A DNA stretch of 64,000 nucleotides from positions 53,014,523 to 53,078,522 of the forward strand of contig NC_056004.1 of NCBI RefSeq assembly GCF_018446385.1, in the 5' to 3' direction. The notes under the pieces were generated by a model. The model searched no databases, was not told the DNA's origin, and saw nothing but the letters and a program-made list of their open reading frames with translations. The DNA is from Zingiber officinale. Its lineage: Eukaryota; Streptophyta; Magnoliopsida; Zingiberales; Zingiberaceae. This document shows, piece after piece, positions 29,711 through 41,100 of the stretch; position 1 is the stretch's first letter; the number at the start of each line of letters is the position of its first letter. Position numbers and translations under genes: made by a program.

Positions 29711-30038
29711 GTGCCTATGGAGCTAGTGAAGCTAAAGATCCTTCGCCAGAAGGCCTCCTCCTTAGTCGACTGTGCTTTATGGAAGTCGATATCCGCATCT
29801 GCGTGCACAAGGATGGTAAGATCTCCCAGATATATGCTATCCACTAGAGCATCACCAAGGCCCTTTCGCTTACCACTAGAAGTACATCAGCAAGCATCGC
29901 CAAGACCTCCCAGATATGTTATCCTAGTTCTACCTTGGGGCAAAGGCGCTCTACTACCACCACCTTGCTGAGTTCAAGACTGGTGGCGACCGAAAGGACT
30001 CCTCTGAGTTCAACCCCACCGCCTACAAGTCTGCCTAG
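29711..30038 (+). pseudogene. Chimeric pseudogene: ribosomal protein uS9 (RPS16) fragment joined to 14-3-3 fragment
   Basis: 29711 to about 29915 translates, with frameshifts, as PMELVKLKILR then VDIRICVHKDGKISQIYAIH-stop-SITKAL. This matches the uS9/RPS16 order (IELVKPEILR, VDIRIRV, SQIYAI, SIAKAL), and a shifted frame continues as KYISKHRQDL. Then 29928-30038 reads FYLGAKALYYHHLAEFKTGG, RKDSSEFNPTAYKSA and a stop, which resembles the 14-3-3 helix region around FYLKMKGDYHRYLAEFKTG and AYKSA. Both parts carry stops or shifts. The segment lies between a solo LTR and an LTR scrap, with no introns. Likely a transposon-captured or retroposed mosaic. The uS9 call is firm; the 14-3-3 call is good but based on a short stretch. 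Confidence 0.7.
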
Positions 30039-30219
30039 GTCTTTACTTATTTCATCTCCCTTTTAGTTCAACGCGACACACTTGCATCTTCATTTCATAG
30101 TTAATTCAGACTTTGTACATAGACAAAATCAACTTGATTGATATTGATCCTGTCTAAAAGTGGGAGAGACTGTGCATTGGCTAGGGGGAGTCTTAGTAGC
30201 TCGCATGTTGACTGGGAGA

Positions 30220-30500
30220 AGACTCTAAGCTAGAAGAAGATGATGCTAAGAGATCCTTGAGCTAAGGGTTGCGGACTTGCGGACATCACAAACAAAACCA
30301 TCATGGACGTTAAAGAGAGAACCAGGGAAGGGGTCCCTAGTGCAGGCCCTCTGACGCTCAAGTTAGAATAGTAGCTGAGCGAAATGGAGAAGATGATGAA
30401 CACTAGAACAATAGTGTAAATACACGAGTATACATATGCGTTTGCATTCATGAGCGTACCTCGCAAGCGAAGATGCCCCCCTTTTTATACCGCATTTCAT
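30220..30500 (-). repeat. Eroded gypsy-type LTR fragment, minus strand
   Basis: The minus strand reads GGTATAAAAAGGGGGGC (TATA-like, about 30477-30493) and then ACTTGAGCGTCAGAGGGCC with GGGACCCC, a gypsy LTR U5 signature. No boundary was found. Confidence 0.5.
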
Positions 30501-30824
30501 AACCTTAACATTAATGAGACGACAGAGAATATCTGGTGTTAGATTATGTTGGGTGGTGGAGTAAGTACAACATCATTCCTATAGGTGGAGCAAGGCTCCA
30601 TTGCATATATATGTCAGAGTAATTGTTGGTGCAACCTTAGGTCAAGGTTGACCTGGATGACCCGACTCGAGTTGACTTGACTCGAGTTGTATTTTGATGT
30701 TTGACGAGAATAGAAAAGTTGTATTTTGATGTTTGACAAGAATACAAACTTGGGAGATTGTGGGTGCAACATTTGGTCAAGGTTGACCTGGTTGACCCGA
30801 CTTGAGTTGACCTGATTCGGGAAA

Positions 30825-31000
30825 AGTCCAAGTATGGAGACTTGGCATGGAAAAGTCCAAGCAGGGAGCTTGGCACGGGAAAAAGTCCAAGTATGGAGAC
30901 TTGGCACAGGAAAAGTCCAAGTATGGAGACTTGGCACAGGAAAAGTCCAAGTAGGGAGCTTGGCACGGGAAAAAGTCCAAGCATGGAATCTTGGCACACG
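30825..31000. repeat. 30-bp quasi-palindromic tandem repeat in the LTR
   Basis: Six copies of GAAAAAGTCCAAG-n8/9-CTTGGCAC. CCAAG and CTTGG are complementary, so every unit can fold. Six copies are also present in the 3' LTR (35552-35720). Confidence 0.9.
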
Positions 31001-31002
31001 AA

Positions 31003-31190
31003 GTCGGAGAGGGCTCGGTAGCTCGTTCTCCGGACTAGGTCAGAGAGGGCTCGGTAGCTCGTTCTCTGGACCGGACGAAGTTGGAGAGGGCTCGGTAGCT
31101 CGTTCTCCGGACTAGGTCAGAGAGGGCTCGGTAGCTCGTTCTCTGGACCGGACAAAGTCGGAGAGGGCTCGGTAGCTCGTTCTCTAGACT
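31003..31190. repeat. GAGAGGGCTCGGTAGCTCG tandem repeat in the LTR
   Basis: Five alternating units ending CTCCGGACTAGG or CTCTGGACCGGAC. The 3' LTR copy (35725-36028) has eight units. Confidence 0.9.
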
Positions 31191-31544
31191 AGAAAGGCTT
31201 TAGGGTTTAGGACTGGGAAGCGCCAAACCTACCTTACATAGCCATTGGATCGGTCTGTTGACCGATCCAGTGATACTATATCTGATCGGTCTGGTGACCG
31301 ATTAGTAACCAAACAGTAGTTCACTGTAAGTTATCTGATCGATCTGTAGACCGATCAGGAAGCGATGGGATTCAGAAAACAATAGGGGGATCGACAGACC
31401 GATCCACCTATAGGCTGATCGGTCCACAGACCGATCAGGGATTTCCTGGACCGATCAGGCCATAGCCTGATCGGTCCAGGCCTAGCCGTTGAGTCACAAC
31501 GGCTAGATTTCTGTGTCTTCTTTGTCTTCTTCGCAGGTTCAGGT

Positions 31545-31550
31545 TATAAA
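31545..31550 (+). promoter_or_regulatory. Putative TATA box of the TR-GAG LTR
   Basis: GGTTATAAATCGAGG lies downstream of the U3 repeats and about 570 bases before the LTR end, a plausible pol II promoter position. Confidence 0.55.
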
Positions 31551-32115
31551 TCGAGGTTGAAGGCCTCTACAAAAAAAAAAGGGGGGGGGGGAACTTACTA
31601 CTCTTGACTGCGATCTGAGCTTTGCTGAGCTCTTCATTCCTGAAGCTTCGTGTGAGCTTCCCTCGGCTGGTTCTCTGATCAGCTGCTGTTGGCATCCGTG
31701 AAGTTGCTGCTTCATCAACGGATCCCAGTCGACGAGAAGGCAAGCAAAACTTGGTAGGGTATTTTTACATTCATATTGCCCTTGGTTTCTTGCTTTATTT
31801 CTTGCACTCCGATCTTGCTGTTGCAAAAGAAATTGTGGCGAGGTTTCTCCACCCAGAAGGAGTTTTTATTAGCCGGTTTTTCCGGGGTCTCATCCACCGA
31901 CGGATTGATAGGATTCGTCCACCTTACGGACACGCCGAGAAGTAGGAGTATCATCTCCGAACCTCGTTATATCGTCGTGTTTGAGGTTTGATCTTCTCCA
32001 TTTTCGTTTCTATTTTTTTTTCCTCTGCGCTAACTCAAATTGTAGGAAGAAACGATAATTTGGAGTCGGCTATTCACACCCCCCCTCTCTAGCCGCGACC
32101 GAGGATCCTAACAAG

Positions 32116-32127
32116 TGGTATCAGAGC
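32116..32127 (+). other. Primer-binding site (initiator-Met tRNA)
   Basis: TGGTATCAGAGC, two bases after the LTR end CTAACA. Confidence 0.92.
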
Positions 32128-32175
32128 TAGGTTGCTCTTCGTCGGATTAACACCCGGGGGAGCACAAGCTAGAGA

Positions 32176-33651
32176 ATGGATCGACTTGGAGAAGACGTCA
32201 CGATTCCACCCTTCTACGATCGCGACGACTTCGCGTATTGGAAGGTAAGAATGAAGTATTTTCTTATGACTAACCTAGTAAATTGGAATTATGTACAAGT
32301 AGGTTTTATTCCTCCGGTGGATAAAGAAGGAGAACCTCTCGAGAAGAAGAAGTGGACGAAGAAACAAATCCATCGATCCATAATCAACGACGAGGTAACG
32401 AAAATCTTTGAATTTTCATTACCTAATGATATCTTGTGTAAGATAGGTGGATACAACGATGCTAAGGAGTTGTGGAACAACTTGGCTAAGTTCCATGAGG
32501 AGAGCTCCAATTCAAGTCATGAAGAGGAGTCAAGTGAGCCAAGTAGCTCACATCATGGAGGTATGGAATTAGAAGTTGAGGGCTACTCAACATCTAAGGA
32601 AGAAGAGGAGGAGAGTCCTTCTTCAGGATTGGTGCAAGAAGAAGAAGTCTCTACCTCCGGAAGGGATGAAGGAGAGAGCTTATATCCATCCTCAACCCTA
32701 GGCAACTCAAGCCACTTAATTTCAAGTAAATTACATATAATGTACTTTGAGTGTAGGGAATATGGACATTACAAAAATAAATGTCCAAAGAGGATTAGGA
32801 AGACTCCACCGGCGACAAAGGTTAAGGAAGCCGGAGTCCCGATACGCAAGGGCAAGGAGCACATGGTGTGCTTCCAATGCAAGCAAAGGGGACATTATAG
32901 GAGCCAATGTACGAGGGGGAGGCAACCTCACAAGGATAAGAGACCAAACACATCTATGGGGGGAGCTAAGGCAAACCCTAAGGTACCCTTTAAGGCACAT
33001 TCTTGTAATTCTAATAAGACACATGCTAGTAGTTCTATTGCAATTGTCAATAATGATAAGCATGATAACCATAGAAACCAATACATGTGCTTAGGTGCCA
33101 AACATGTTAGCCTAGATAAGGACAATACTAGAAATGCCAACCCTAGAATTAATTCATCTAAGGTTAAGGAAAACCTAGATAGGAATCCCAAAACAACTAG
33201 ACATATGCCTAGGAATACCTCAAAGAAAAATGACAAATTAAAGCTTGAGGTATTAAAGAAGGAAAATCAAGTATTGAGGTCAAGACTTGACACTTTAGAA
33301 AAGGCTCTTAAGAATTTGGAAAAGTCAACTCTAGGGTCTAAGGGTCAAAAACCAAAGCCCAAGGACATGAGAGGTTTGGGTCACAAACCTAAGTTTCAAG
33401 TGGTTAAGCCCACTTATCATGATATTCCATTCGATTATGGAACAAGACCTAGGGCTAGGAAGACCATCACTAAGGTCACAAGGGGAGTCACCCCTAGAGT
33501 TGATCTTGATGAGTCCCAAATGACCAAGGCTTTAAAGCCTAGGAGGGTCATTAGGAGGGTTGCTAGGGAAGTCATCCCTATTGAATATTTAGTGAACCCA
33601 ATGAGCTCAAATAGGTATTGGGTTCCTAGGAGCGTGATTCCATCACGCTAG
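32176..33651 (+). CDS. gag: Gag protein of the TR-GAG element
   Basis: An intact 491-residue frame from the ATG at 32176, 48 bases after the primer-binding site. It begins IPPFYDRDDFAYWKVRMKYF, the copia Gag N-terminal block (compare PPLFSREDFGYWKGRM in the gag at 3894-5564), followed by AKELWNNLAKFHEE. The usual middle of the UBN2 domain after that point is absent; the frame goes straight into an acidic Ser/Glu-rich linker, so this Gag looks internally deleted. Two zinc knuckles follow: the first has Tyr in place of the first Cys (YFECREYGHYKNKC), the second is intact (CFQCKQRGHYRSQC). A coiled-coil-like stretch (LKKENQVLRSRLDTLEKAL) precedes a basic tail ending RYWVPRSVI, similar to the other Gag. 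A complete frame without pol suggests selection or recent mobility. Confidence 0.9.
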   Translation: MDRLGEDVTIPPFYDRDDFAYWKVRMKYFLMTNLVNWNYVQVGFIPPVDKEGEPLEKKKWTKKQIHRSIINDEVTKIFEFSLPNDILCKIGGYNDAKELWNNLAKFHEESSNSSHEEESSEPSSSHHGGMELEVEGYSTSKEEEEESPSSGLVQEEEVSTSGRDEGESLYPSSTLGNSSHLISSKLHIMYFECREYGHYKNKCPKRIRKTPPATKVKEAGVPIRKGKEHMVCFQCKQRGHYRSQCTRGRQPHKDKRPNTSMGGAKANPKVPFKAHSCNSNKTHASSSIAIVNNDKHDNHRNQYMCLGAKHVSLDKDNTRNANPRINSSKVKENLDRNPKTTRHMPRNTSKKNDKLKLEVLKKENQVLRSRLDTLEKALKNLEKSTLGSKGQKPKPKDMRGLGHKPKFQVVKPTYHDIPFDYGTRPRARKTITKVTRGVTPRVDLDESQMTKALKPRRVIRRVAREVIPIEYLVNPMSSNRYWVPRSVIPSR

Positions 33652-34985
33652 ATGGGTTAGGATGTGCCAACCTTAATTGAATAGGTAGTTAATCTAATCA
33701 TAGCAAAAGGTGGCATTTTAGGAATTTTCAAGGTGTAATCAAGCCTTGAAAATGAAATTAAAAATTATTCCTAAGGTGATTAGGATGTGCCAACCACATT
33801 TGAGGAAGTTTTCTAGGGTCCATCTAATTGGCACATAGTGATCTAAAAATCTTTAGTATATGACTTTAGGTCTATTACACTTAGGAATATAGAATTTATG
33901 GCAAAATGATCAAAATTATCAAAAATGGTAACTAAGGCTAGAATTAGGTATTTTCTATACCTTTATATATTATTTACCATATATTGTTTGTCATATGCCA
34001 TGTCATGACATCATATTTAATTTATTATCATTTGAAATGTCATGATAATGCTTAGGTTAGTTATATGTCATGCCTTATTTAAGTTTCATACTTTATGCCA
34101 TGACATCATTCCACTTATGATATTGTTGTATGCCATGTCATCATCTCTTGCATTTATGATCAATTAACTTGGTTTAAGGATAAAAACATAATTTGATATG
34201 GAGATCAAATTGTTGTTTAGAAAATGCATGAGGACTTAGCTTAAGATGACCTAAACCCATATCTCACATCAAAATTGACTTGGATGTGTTTGATACACCT
34301 TAGTTGTGTCTGAGATATTAGGATTATGAGTTAGGATCAAGGTGCATAGTTCTTGTACCTAGATGAGCCTAATTCGAAATTGAGGATCATAGGGAAAACT
34401 TGCGTACAAGTCATGTACATTTAGCCCTAAGATTGTGGTCCTAAATTGAATGGTTTAAGATCATTTCAAAATTGATTTTAAAAACCTTGATGAAGTTTTT
34501 CTAGTGATAGCATTCATCATTGAGCAAGTTGATACAAAGATGGATTAACCTTGAGCTATTTCAAAGTCTTTCGAACTTTGTATCAAGATTTAAAAATGGA
34601 AGTTATTTTTATAGAAAACTATTTTTCCATGATAATATATGTTATGAGGAATGTATCCTCAAAATTTTACAATTTTTGGAATTTTCTGTGATTTTTTCTT
34701 AGGGGTTTCTGAATTTCGGGAGAAAAATCAGAAATCCTTATCAGAGAGTTGTGGACCGATCAGAGAAGATCCTGATCGGTCCAGGGAAGTCTGGATCGGT
34801 CACTAGACCGATCCAGGGTAGTGTGGATCGGTCTGGTGACCGATCCAGTGAAGTTCTGATCGATCTGGTGACCGATCAAAGCGTGCCAAAATACTGATTT
34901 TCGACTGTTGTTTGAAATTTCAGCTATGGAAGTTGGTGTTTTAGATTTCTGAAGGGTTGAAACTCTCCAAGACATTGTTGGTGAA
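33652..34985 (+). other. Noncoding interior of the TR-GAG element
   Basis: No pol remnants in any frame. It contains ATGCCATGTCATGACATCAT-type repeats (33990-34145) and, at 34750-34880, five GATCGGTC/GACCGATC palindromes of the kind also found in the LTR U3. Confidence 0.75.
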
Positions 34986-34998
34986 ATGGAGTTGACCT

Positions 34999-35347
34999 TT
35001 AGGGGGAGCTTTACCTATTGGTAAAGGGGGAGTTGACTTTTAGGGGGAGTTTTTACTCGTCAAGATTTCTGAGGATGAGTGATATGGGATTATCACTAAG
35101 GGTTTCAAGGGGGAGAATGTTGTCTTTAGTATCAAGGGGGAAATTAAGGGTTTCAATGAAAGGTATGAGACTTTCATTAGGAAGAAACTCTTGACCTTAA
35201 TTCACTCTTTTTGATGTATGTCAAAAAGGGGGAGAATGTCTAGAGAATGTTCAGAGAATGCAGGAGAACTATTGAAAAACCTAAGTTAGGTTATTGGGTT
35301 AACCTAACTTGATTATGGTTTTTGTCAAACATCAAAAAGGGGGAGAT
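34999..35347 (+). repeat. Ladder of polypurine-tract-like motifs ending in the PPT
   Basis: Seven AGGGGGA-type words occur at about 35001, 35024, 35041, 35107, 35133, 35224 and 35334. The last, AAAAAGGGGGAGAT, abuts the 3' LTR and is the functional tract. The one at 35224 is almost identical. Confidence 0.85.
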
Positions 35348-36428
35348 TGTTGGTGCAACCTTAGGTCAAGGTTGACCTGGATGACCCGACTCGAGTTGAC
35401 TTGACTCGAGTTGTATTTTGATGTTTGACGAGAATAGAAAAGTTGTATTTTGATGTTTGACAAGAATACAAACTTGGGAGATTGTGGGTGCAACCTTTGG
35501 TCAAGGTTGACCTGGTTGACCCGACTTGAGTTGACCTGATTCGGGAAAAGTCCAAGTATGGAGACTTGGCATGGAAAAGTCCAAGCAGGGAGCTTGGCAC
35601 GGGAAAAAGTTCAAGTATGGAGACTTGGCACAGAAAAAGTCCAAGTATGGAGATTTGGCACGGAAAAGTCCAAGCAGGGAGCTTGGCATGGGAAAAAGTC
35701 CAAGCATGGAATCTTGGCACACGAAGTCGGAGAGGGCTCGGTAGCTCGTTCTCCGGACTAGGTCAAAGAGGGCTCGGTAGCTTGTTCTCTGGACCGGACG
35801 AAGTCGGAGAGGGCTCGGTAGCTCATTCTCCGGACTAGGTCAGAGAGGGCTCGGTAGCTCGTTCACTGGACCAGACGAAGTCGGAGAGGGCTAGCTCGTT
35901 CTCCGGACTAGGTCAGAGAGGGCTCGGTAGCTCGTTCTCTGGACCGGACGAAGTCGGAGAGGTCTCGGTAGCTCGTTCTCCGGACTAGGTTAGAAAGGGC
36001 TCGGTAGCTCATTCTCTAGACTAGAAAGGCTTTAGGGTTTAGGACTGGGAAGCGCCAAACCTACCTTACATAGGCATTGGATCGGTCTGTTGACCGATCC
36101 AGTGATACTATGGATATCTGATCGGTCCGGTGACCGATCAGTAACCAAACAGTAGTTCACTGTAAGTTATCTGATCGATCTGTAGACAGATCAGGAAGCG
36201 ATGGGATTCAGAAAACAATAGAGGGATCGACAGACCGATCCACCTATAGGCTGATCGGTCCACAGACCGATCAGGGATTTCCTGGACCGATCAGGCCATA
36301 GCCTGATCGGTCCAGGCCTAGCCGTTGAGTCACAACGGCTAGATTTCTGTGTCTTCTTTGTCTTCTTCGCAGGTTCAGGTTATAAATCGAGGTTGAAGGG
36401 CTCTACAAAAAAAAAGGGGGGGGGAGGA
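35348..36428 (+). repeat. 3' LTR of the TR-GAG element, left part
   Basis: Matches the 5' LTR from TGTTGGTGCAACC to the poly-A/poly-G tract just after its TATA box (GGTTATAAATCG), where the nested element begins. Six 30-bp units, eight GGCTCGGTAGCTCG units, and the palindromic GATCGGTC cluster are present. Confidence 0.92.
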
Positions 36429-38182
36429 TGATAATGCACAAAATCTATATTAAATGTCACAAATAGGCTTATCAAATTAACAATGTATTATATTCACTGA
36501 ACCGCTTAATTAAATAATAATGTTGTAGTAACGAGCCCAGGATCGATCCGAGGAATCAACAGTATGATGTAATCTAGGATTATCTTTTTATTCCTATTTT
36601 TGGGGTTTTCGATATAAAAATGGAGTTGGGGTTTTAAAGCTTTGAATATAAATCTACAAAGGAAAACACAGCAGTAAAGAAATTAACCTAAAGTATAACT
36701 AAAACCTACCTATGTGCCAACAATCAAACCTTAACGCATTGTCACTCCTACATTGAGATTAAATCATTGACACACTCTTAAACTAAGGAATGAAATGCAA
36801 GATGCAAATAAATCTGATCTACAACACCAATTAAACCCTAGCTTGAATTTAAACTCTAAACACTTAACCAAGCAACAAATTAAAATTAAACTAAGCTTCA
36901 ACAAGGAAAGAAATGCTAACTACTTGCATAAAAATATAACAAAACATAAAAGTAATCTGTTCTAAGTTACAAAACAATAATAAAAGTGAACTAAACCCTA
37001 ACCAATCCAATCCCTCAACCAATCTAACAAAGCTTCACACTCTTGCCGTCACATAAGAGTGCCAATGTCGAGACCACCCAACTATGGACCTCAATGGAGC
37101 ATCTCAGTGCTTATCAGCTCTAGGAGTGTTCAACAACGCCGACGGACCACCCCCGACGAGCTAAGAACACCCCGGAACCCAGAATTGCCGAAAATGCTGG
37201 AAATCTGCTAATCTGGACCTCTGGATCTGGAGTGGAGCTGTGGATGGCGGATGGGCATCGGATGGAGTTCAGGAACACCGGCGGACCACCTCCGAGTGTT
37301 GTTGATGGACGGAGATACCGTAGATTTGGAGGACCACCTCCAAATCTCGGCGGGAATAGAAAATCACAGAAAAGAGAATTGCGCTGGAAGGAACACCTGC
37401 CGGCGGCTCCAGATGATCGGGATGAGCTGCCGTGAAGCTCTACAATGAAGTTGAAGCTTGAGAGATCGATTGGAGAAAGAATCGGGGCCGAAATCCGCTG
37501 GAAGACGCGCGCCGGGACTGAGCTGCGCGAAGGGGATCGACGAAGGAGCTGTACTGTAGCTTCTCAGATTTAAAATAGATCTCAGATTTGATCCGACGGT
37601 TGAGATTGATTTGGAGCTAAATCAACGGTGAAGAGTCATCCAAAATCCGATCCGAAGGTACTGATGTTGATCTAGGGTCTGGATCTACTCTCCCATAGGT
37701 CGGATAGATCAGATCATCACTGGATGGCCCAGATCCGCCCAGTCTTAAATGAACGGTCCAAATTTATTCGACTGGATCAATGGCTGGATGAACTCAGATC
37801 TGGATCAAAACTTCTGGATCTTCATAAATGGCTCAGATCTGCTCCCCATTAAGTTGGATCGGCCAGATCTTCAACGAATGGTCCAGATCTCTCCTATTCT
37901 TGATGAACGGCCCAAATCAACTCAAAGCTTGATCTTCTCGTTTAAATTCCGATCCGAGCCCAATTTCAGTCCAAATAGATCCAAATCCAAGATCCTTTGA
38001 TGCCTACAAAATAAGAGTTAAATATTAGCATCAAATAACACCAAAAATAATATGATTTGCAATTAAATCCAAAATCTATGCAATGCACAAAAAATGTAAT
38101 GTAACCATGATTTAAACTATGAAACTAACATCAAAACCATGCCAAAATGAATCAAAATAATACAGTAAAATCATGGTTATCA
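36429..38182 (-). repeat. 3' LTR of the LARD element (1,754 bp)
   Basis: TGATAATG...TTATCA. It differs from the other LTR by scattered substitutions and a few small indels. Small frames within it (37232-37448, 37749-38000) are repeated in the other LTR and are not genes. Confidence 0.9.
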
Positions 38183-38197
38183 AATCCCCCACACTTA
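38183..38197 (-). other. Polypurine tract of the LARD element
   Basis: The minus strand reads TAAGTGTGGGGGATT directly before the LTR. Similar words recur at 38911-38925 and 42045-42060, so the tract has been duplicated within the element. Confidence 0.75.
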
Positions 38198-41100
38198 GCC
38201 TTGGACGTCCCGTACAAGTCAATAAAATCTAAAATCATCTCCATACAAATTCCCTAGCAATATCTAGAAGATAGTAAAAAAAATTTAACCAAGATCATCT
38301 TAAAGATCACAAACATTCATGAATGCAATTCAAACAATAATCAGTAGGTATGGTGGTTTCAATCCAATTGAAAAATTAAGCAAGTTGCAAACTCACAAGA
38401 ATTTACCTATTCTAGCTCTCACACTCAAGCATGTGTATAAAGTGGAGCTCACTCAATGTCACTCACAACATTTCACTACCATAAGCTTGCTTATTTTCTA
38501 CTTCTCCACCACCATAAACATAGCATACATGAATCAAAAGGAATTTATAATGAAAAATTGAAATGGAATCAAAAAGAACAATGAAAGTAGATGAAATGGC
38601 AAAAGAAAAGCATTCAATGAAGAAAATGAGAAGATGAGAGTATTAGAGGAATATACTTGATGAGTTGACCATTTGATGTGAAAAGAGTTGTATACCATTT
38701 GTCGTTACCAATTCAATATATCAAGCTAACCTCTCCTTCAATTTGAATGCAAACATAGAATCTTGATACTCTATCTTCACTATTTGATACTCCCTTTTGA
38801 TTTGCCACTGTTTTTTCAATTTTTTTTCCTCTTTCTTTCACTGTTTTTCAACTTGTTTCCATCACTTGGAGACTAAAACAATCTCACAACAACTAATGAA
38901 GAACTCTCTAATCCCCCACACTTAAACCATTGGCCGTCTCGGACAATAAAACACATCATGCTATTCACTTATTTGATACTAATCTAGCCACTGTTTTTTC
39001 ATTCTGCAGATGTTGTTTTCTTTTCTATCGGAATTCAAATAACCAAGCAATTCGATTTAAGATTTGTTTAATGTGCAGAAATCAGCATCTCCTTCTGTTC
39101 CATCCAAAAAGATCAATTAATATTCTAATGCATTCCTGAATAGCAGAAATGTTCAGAATTGAGCATGTCTTTCAAGAAATCAGAACTAGGACTCAATTAG
39201 CATTAAAGTGAATGGAGCTTCAATTCAAAACAATGCTGATTAGAAAATAGCTTGTAGATTGGCACGAACTGGCACATCTTCTCATTCAATCTGCTTACTG
39301 ATTTTCCTGCACTCCCTGCCCAAAATGCCATATCTGTGCTGATTTTGTTTCACTGACAGCAGCAATAAAATTCAGTAATTAGTAGAACAGAATCTGAACT
39401 CGGAGGGTAAACAACTATCTTCAGAACAGATTCTGATCTGTCCAGCTAACCAACTCAGTAACTCACAACTTAAAATCCTTCACTGTTTCCTTCATCCTTT
39501 TCCTACATCTAAAATCTGCCTTCAATTGTTGTCAAATATCATGGCTATTTCTTCTTCCCAGCAATAAGAAATAAACTCTGTAGAGGTTACTGATTCAAGT
39601 GCTTCTGGTTGCAGTTATAGAAATCAAATTCAATGAGATTGTAGCTTATGATTCATCAGGACTCAGCTAGAAAGAAAGTTGCATTTGTCACAAGAGTATA
39701 GGAGTGTAATAGGCTCCTCACTGCCAGTTTCATATCTTACAGCAGGATTCAGCAATTCAAGACTTCAATTCATTTCAAAGACAATTCCCATTTCTAAACT
39801 TCCTCAATAACAGCTACATTACTGCAGTTTCAGAATTCAAAGAAACATGAAATTCAACTTTTGAATTCAGATTCATGACTATCCAAAATCTCCAGGAAAT
39901 CAGCACATCAGATTGCAGATTTTCAAAACTGAACTTAAATTCAGAGTTCACAAGTCTAGGTGATCCCAATTCAAATCATGGAGGGTTTAGAATGGAGTAA
40001 AGAACACATCTTAACAAAATTCCCTTGAAATCCCATTTATTAGAAACTTGGACAAAAGAATCAGCTTCACAAATTTCATTTTCAGCTTCAGAAACTAGAA
40101 TTCAAGGAAATCTGGAACTTACTCTTAATCAGCAAATAGGTCATTGCATTACTGCCCTTCATCAATTCCAGAAATCGATATAAGCATTATATACTCTAAT
40201 AGCTTCCTACACAACATCCATTTGATAGTATACTTCAGCTTCCAGCAGGTTCCTTATTTATGTTTTTCAGCTTTTCACCTCTCTGAATTTACTTCTGTAA
40301 TTACAGCAAATAAATTCAAAGATCTAAGGATTCAAGTTCAGCAATTGAACATGCTCATAATCAGATTCAAGTTGTTCTTTTCAGCAGCTACAAGGTCTCC
40401 GAAATGGAGTTAAACCATGCAATTCAGGAATTTTCCAGATTTTCAACTATTGAAACTTGAATACCATTTGTCAATGAGGAATAAAGATCTTCATTTGCAT
40501 CATTTACTGATCAGATGGTTACAAGAAGAACTTGGCACACAATTGATACTCTAAATTCAGAATCTTCTCTGCAATTTCCAACTAATCCTTCTTTGAACTC
40601 ACCTTGTCTGGTTTGCTTTTGTATTACAATGAGGAACCACAATTTGATTCAACTATAACTTCTAAGTTTGATCTTTATGTCACTGATCTGAATTCTAATT
40701 TCTAGATTAAGTATCAAACTTTGGAATTTTGTCTACCATTTGTTTCTGCACTCAACAGAGCTTCATTTGACCCTAAATTTCTGTTTTTCAGCAATTTCTG
40801 TTTCAGCAATCAGAATTCTGTCCTTTAATTTGCTGATTCTGTTTCGATACATTCCAGCCAAGTTTTCCTAGCTAATAAGCCTTTGAAGATAGCTCATTTA
40901 ATGATGAATCAAGATGACTTAAATTCCCCTCATTTCAAATTTGAATAACCAGAAAGTTTGGCACAAATTAGCATATTACCTATGACACAAAACTTATCTG
41001 CATTCACACAAAATTCTGAACTTTCTGCTCATTTGCACTTCAAGCTTGAACAATTTATCCCCATAGATTCTTTAAAAAAAAATTTAAATCAACTTATAGC

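Larger units (their letters stand above)
30624..32113 (+). repeat. 5' LTR of the TR-GAG element (1,490 bp)
   Basis: TGTTGG...CTAACA. From the left it has a partial 150-bp duplication of its own start (second copy near 30764), six about 30-bp AAGTCCAAG...CTTGGCAC units (30825-31000), five GAGAGGGCTCGGTAGCTCG units (31003-31190), a run of GATCGGTC/GACCGATC palindromes (31248-31480), TATAAA at 31545-31550, a poly-A/poly-G tract (31569-31590), and a U5 with a C-rich run close to the end. Confidence 0.92.

Noticed and set aside
30614-31115. Repetitive frames on both strands (LGLFP..., WRLGTGK...)
   Set aside because: Translation of the 30-bp LTR tandem repeat; the same frames recur in the 3' LTR at 35361-35838.
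31715-31991. Frames of 64-79 codons, repeated at 46680-46956
   Set aside because: They lie in the U5 half of the TR-GAG LTR and appear in both copies because the LTR is repeated.
37232-38000. Frames of 65-83 codons, repeated at 45622-46371
   Set aside because: LARD LTR sequence, not genes.
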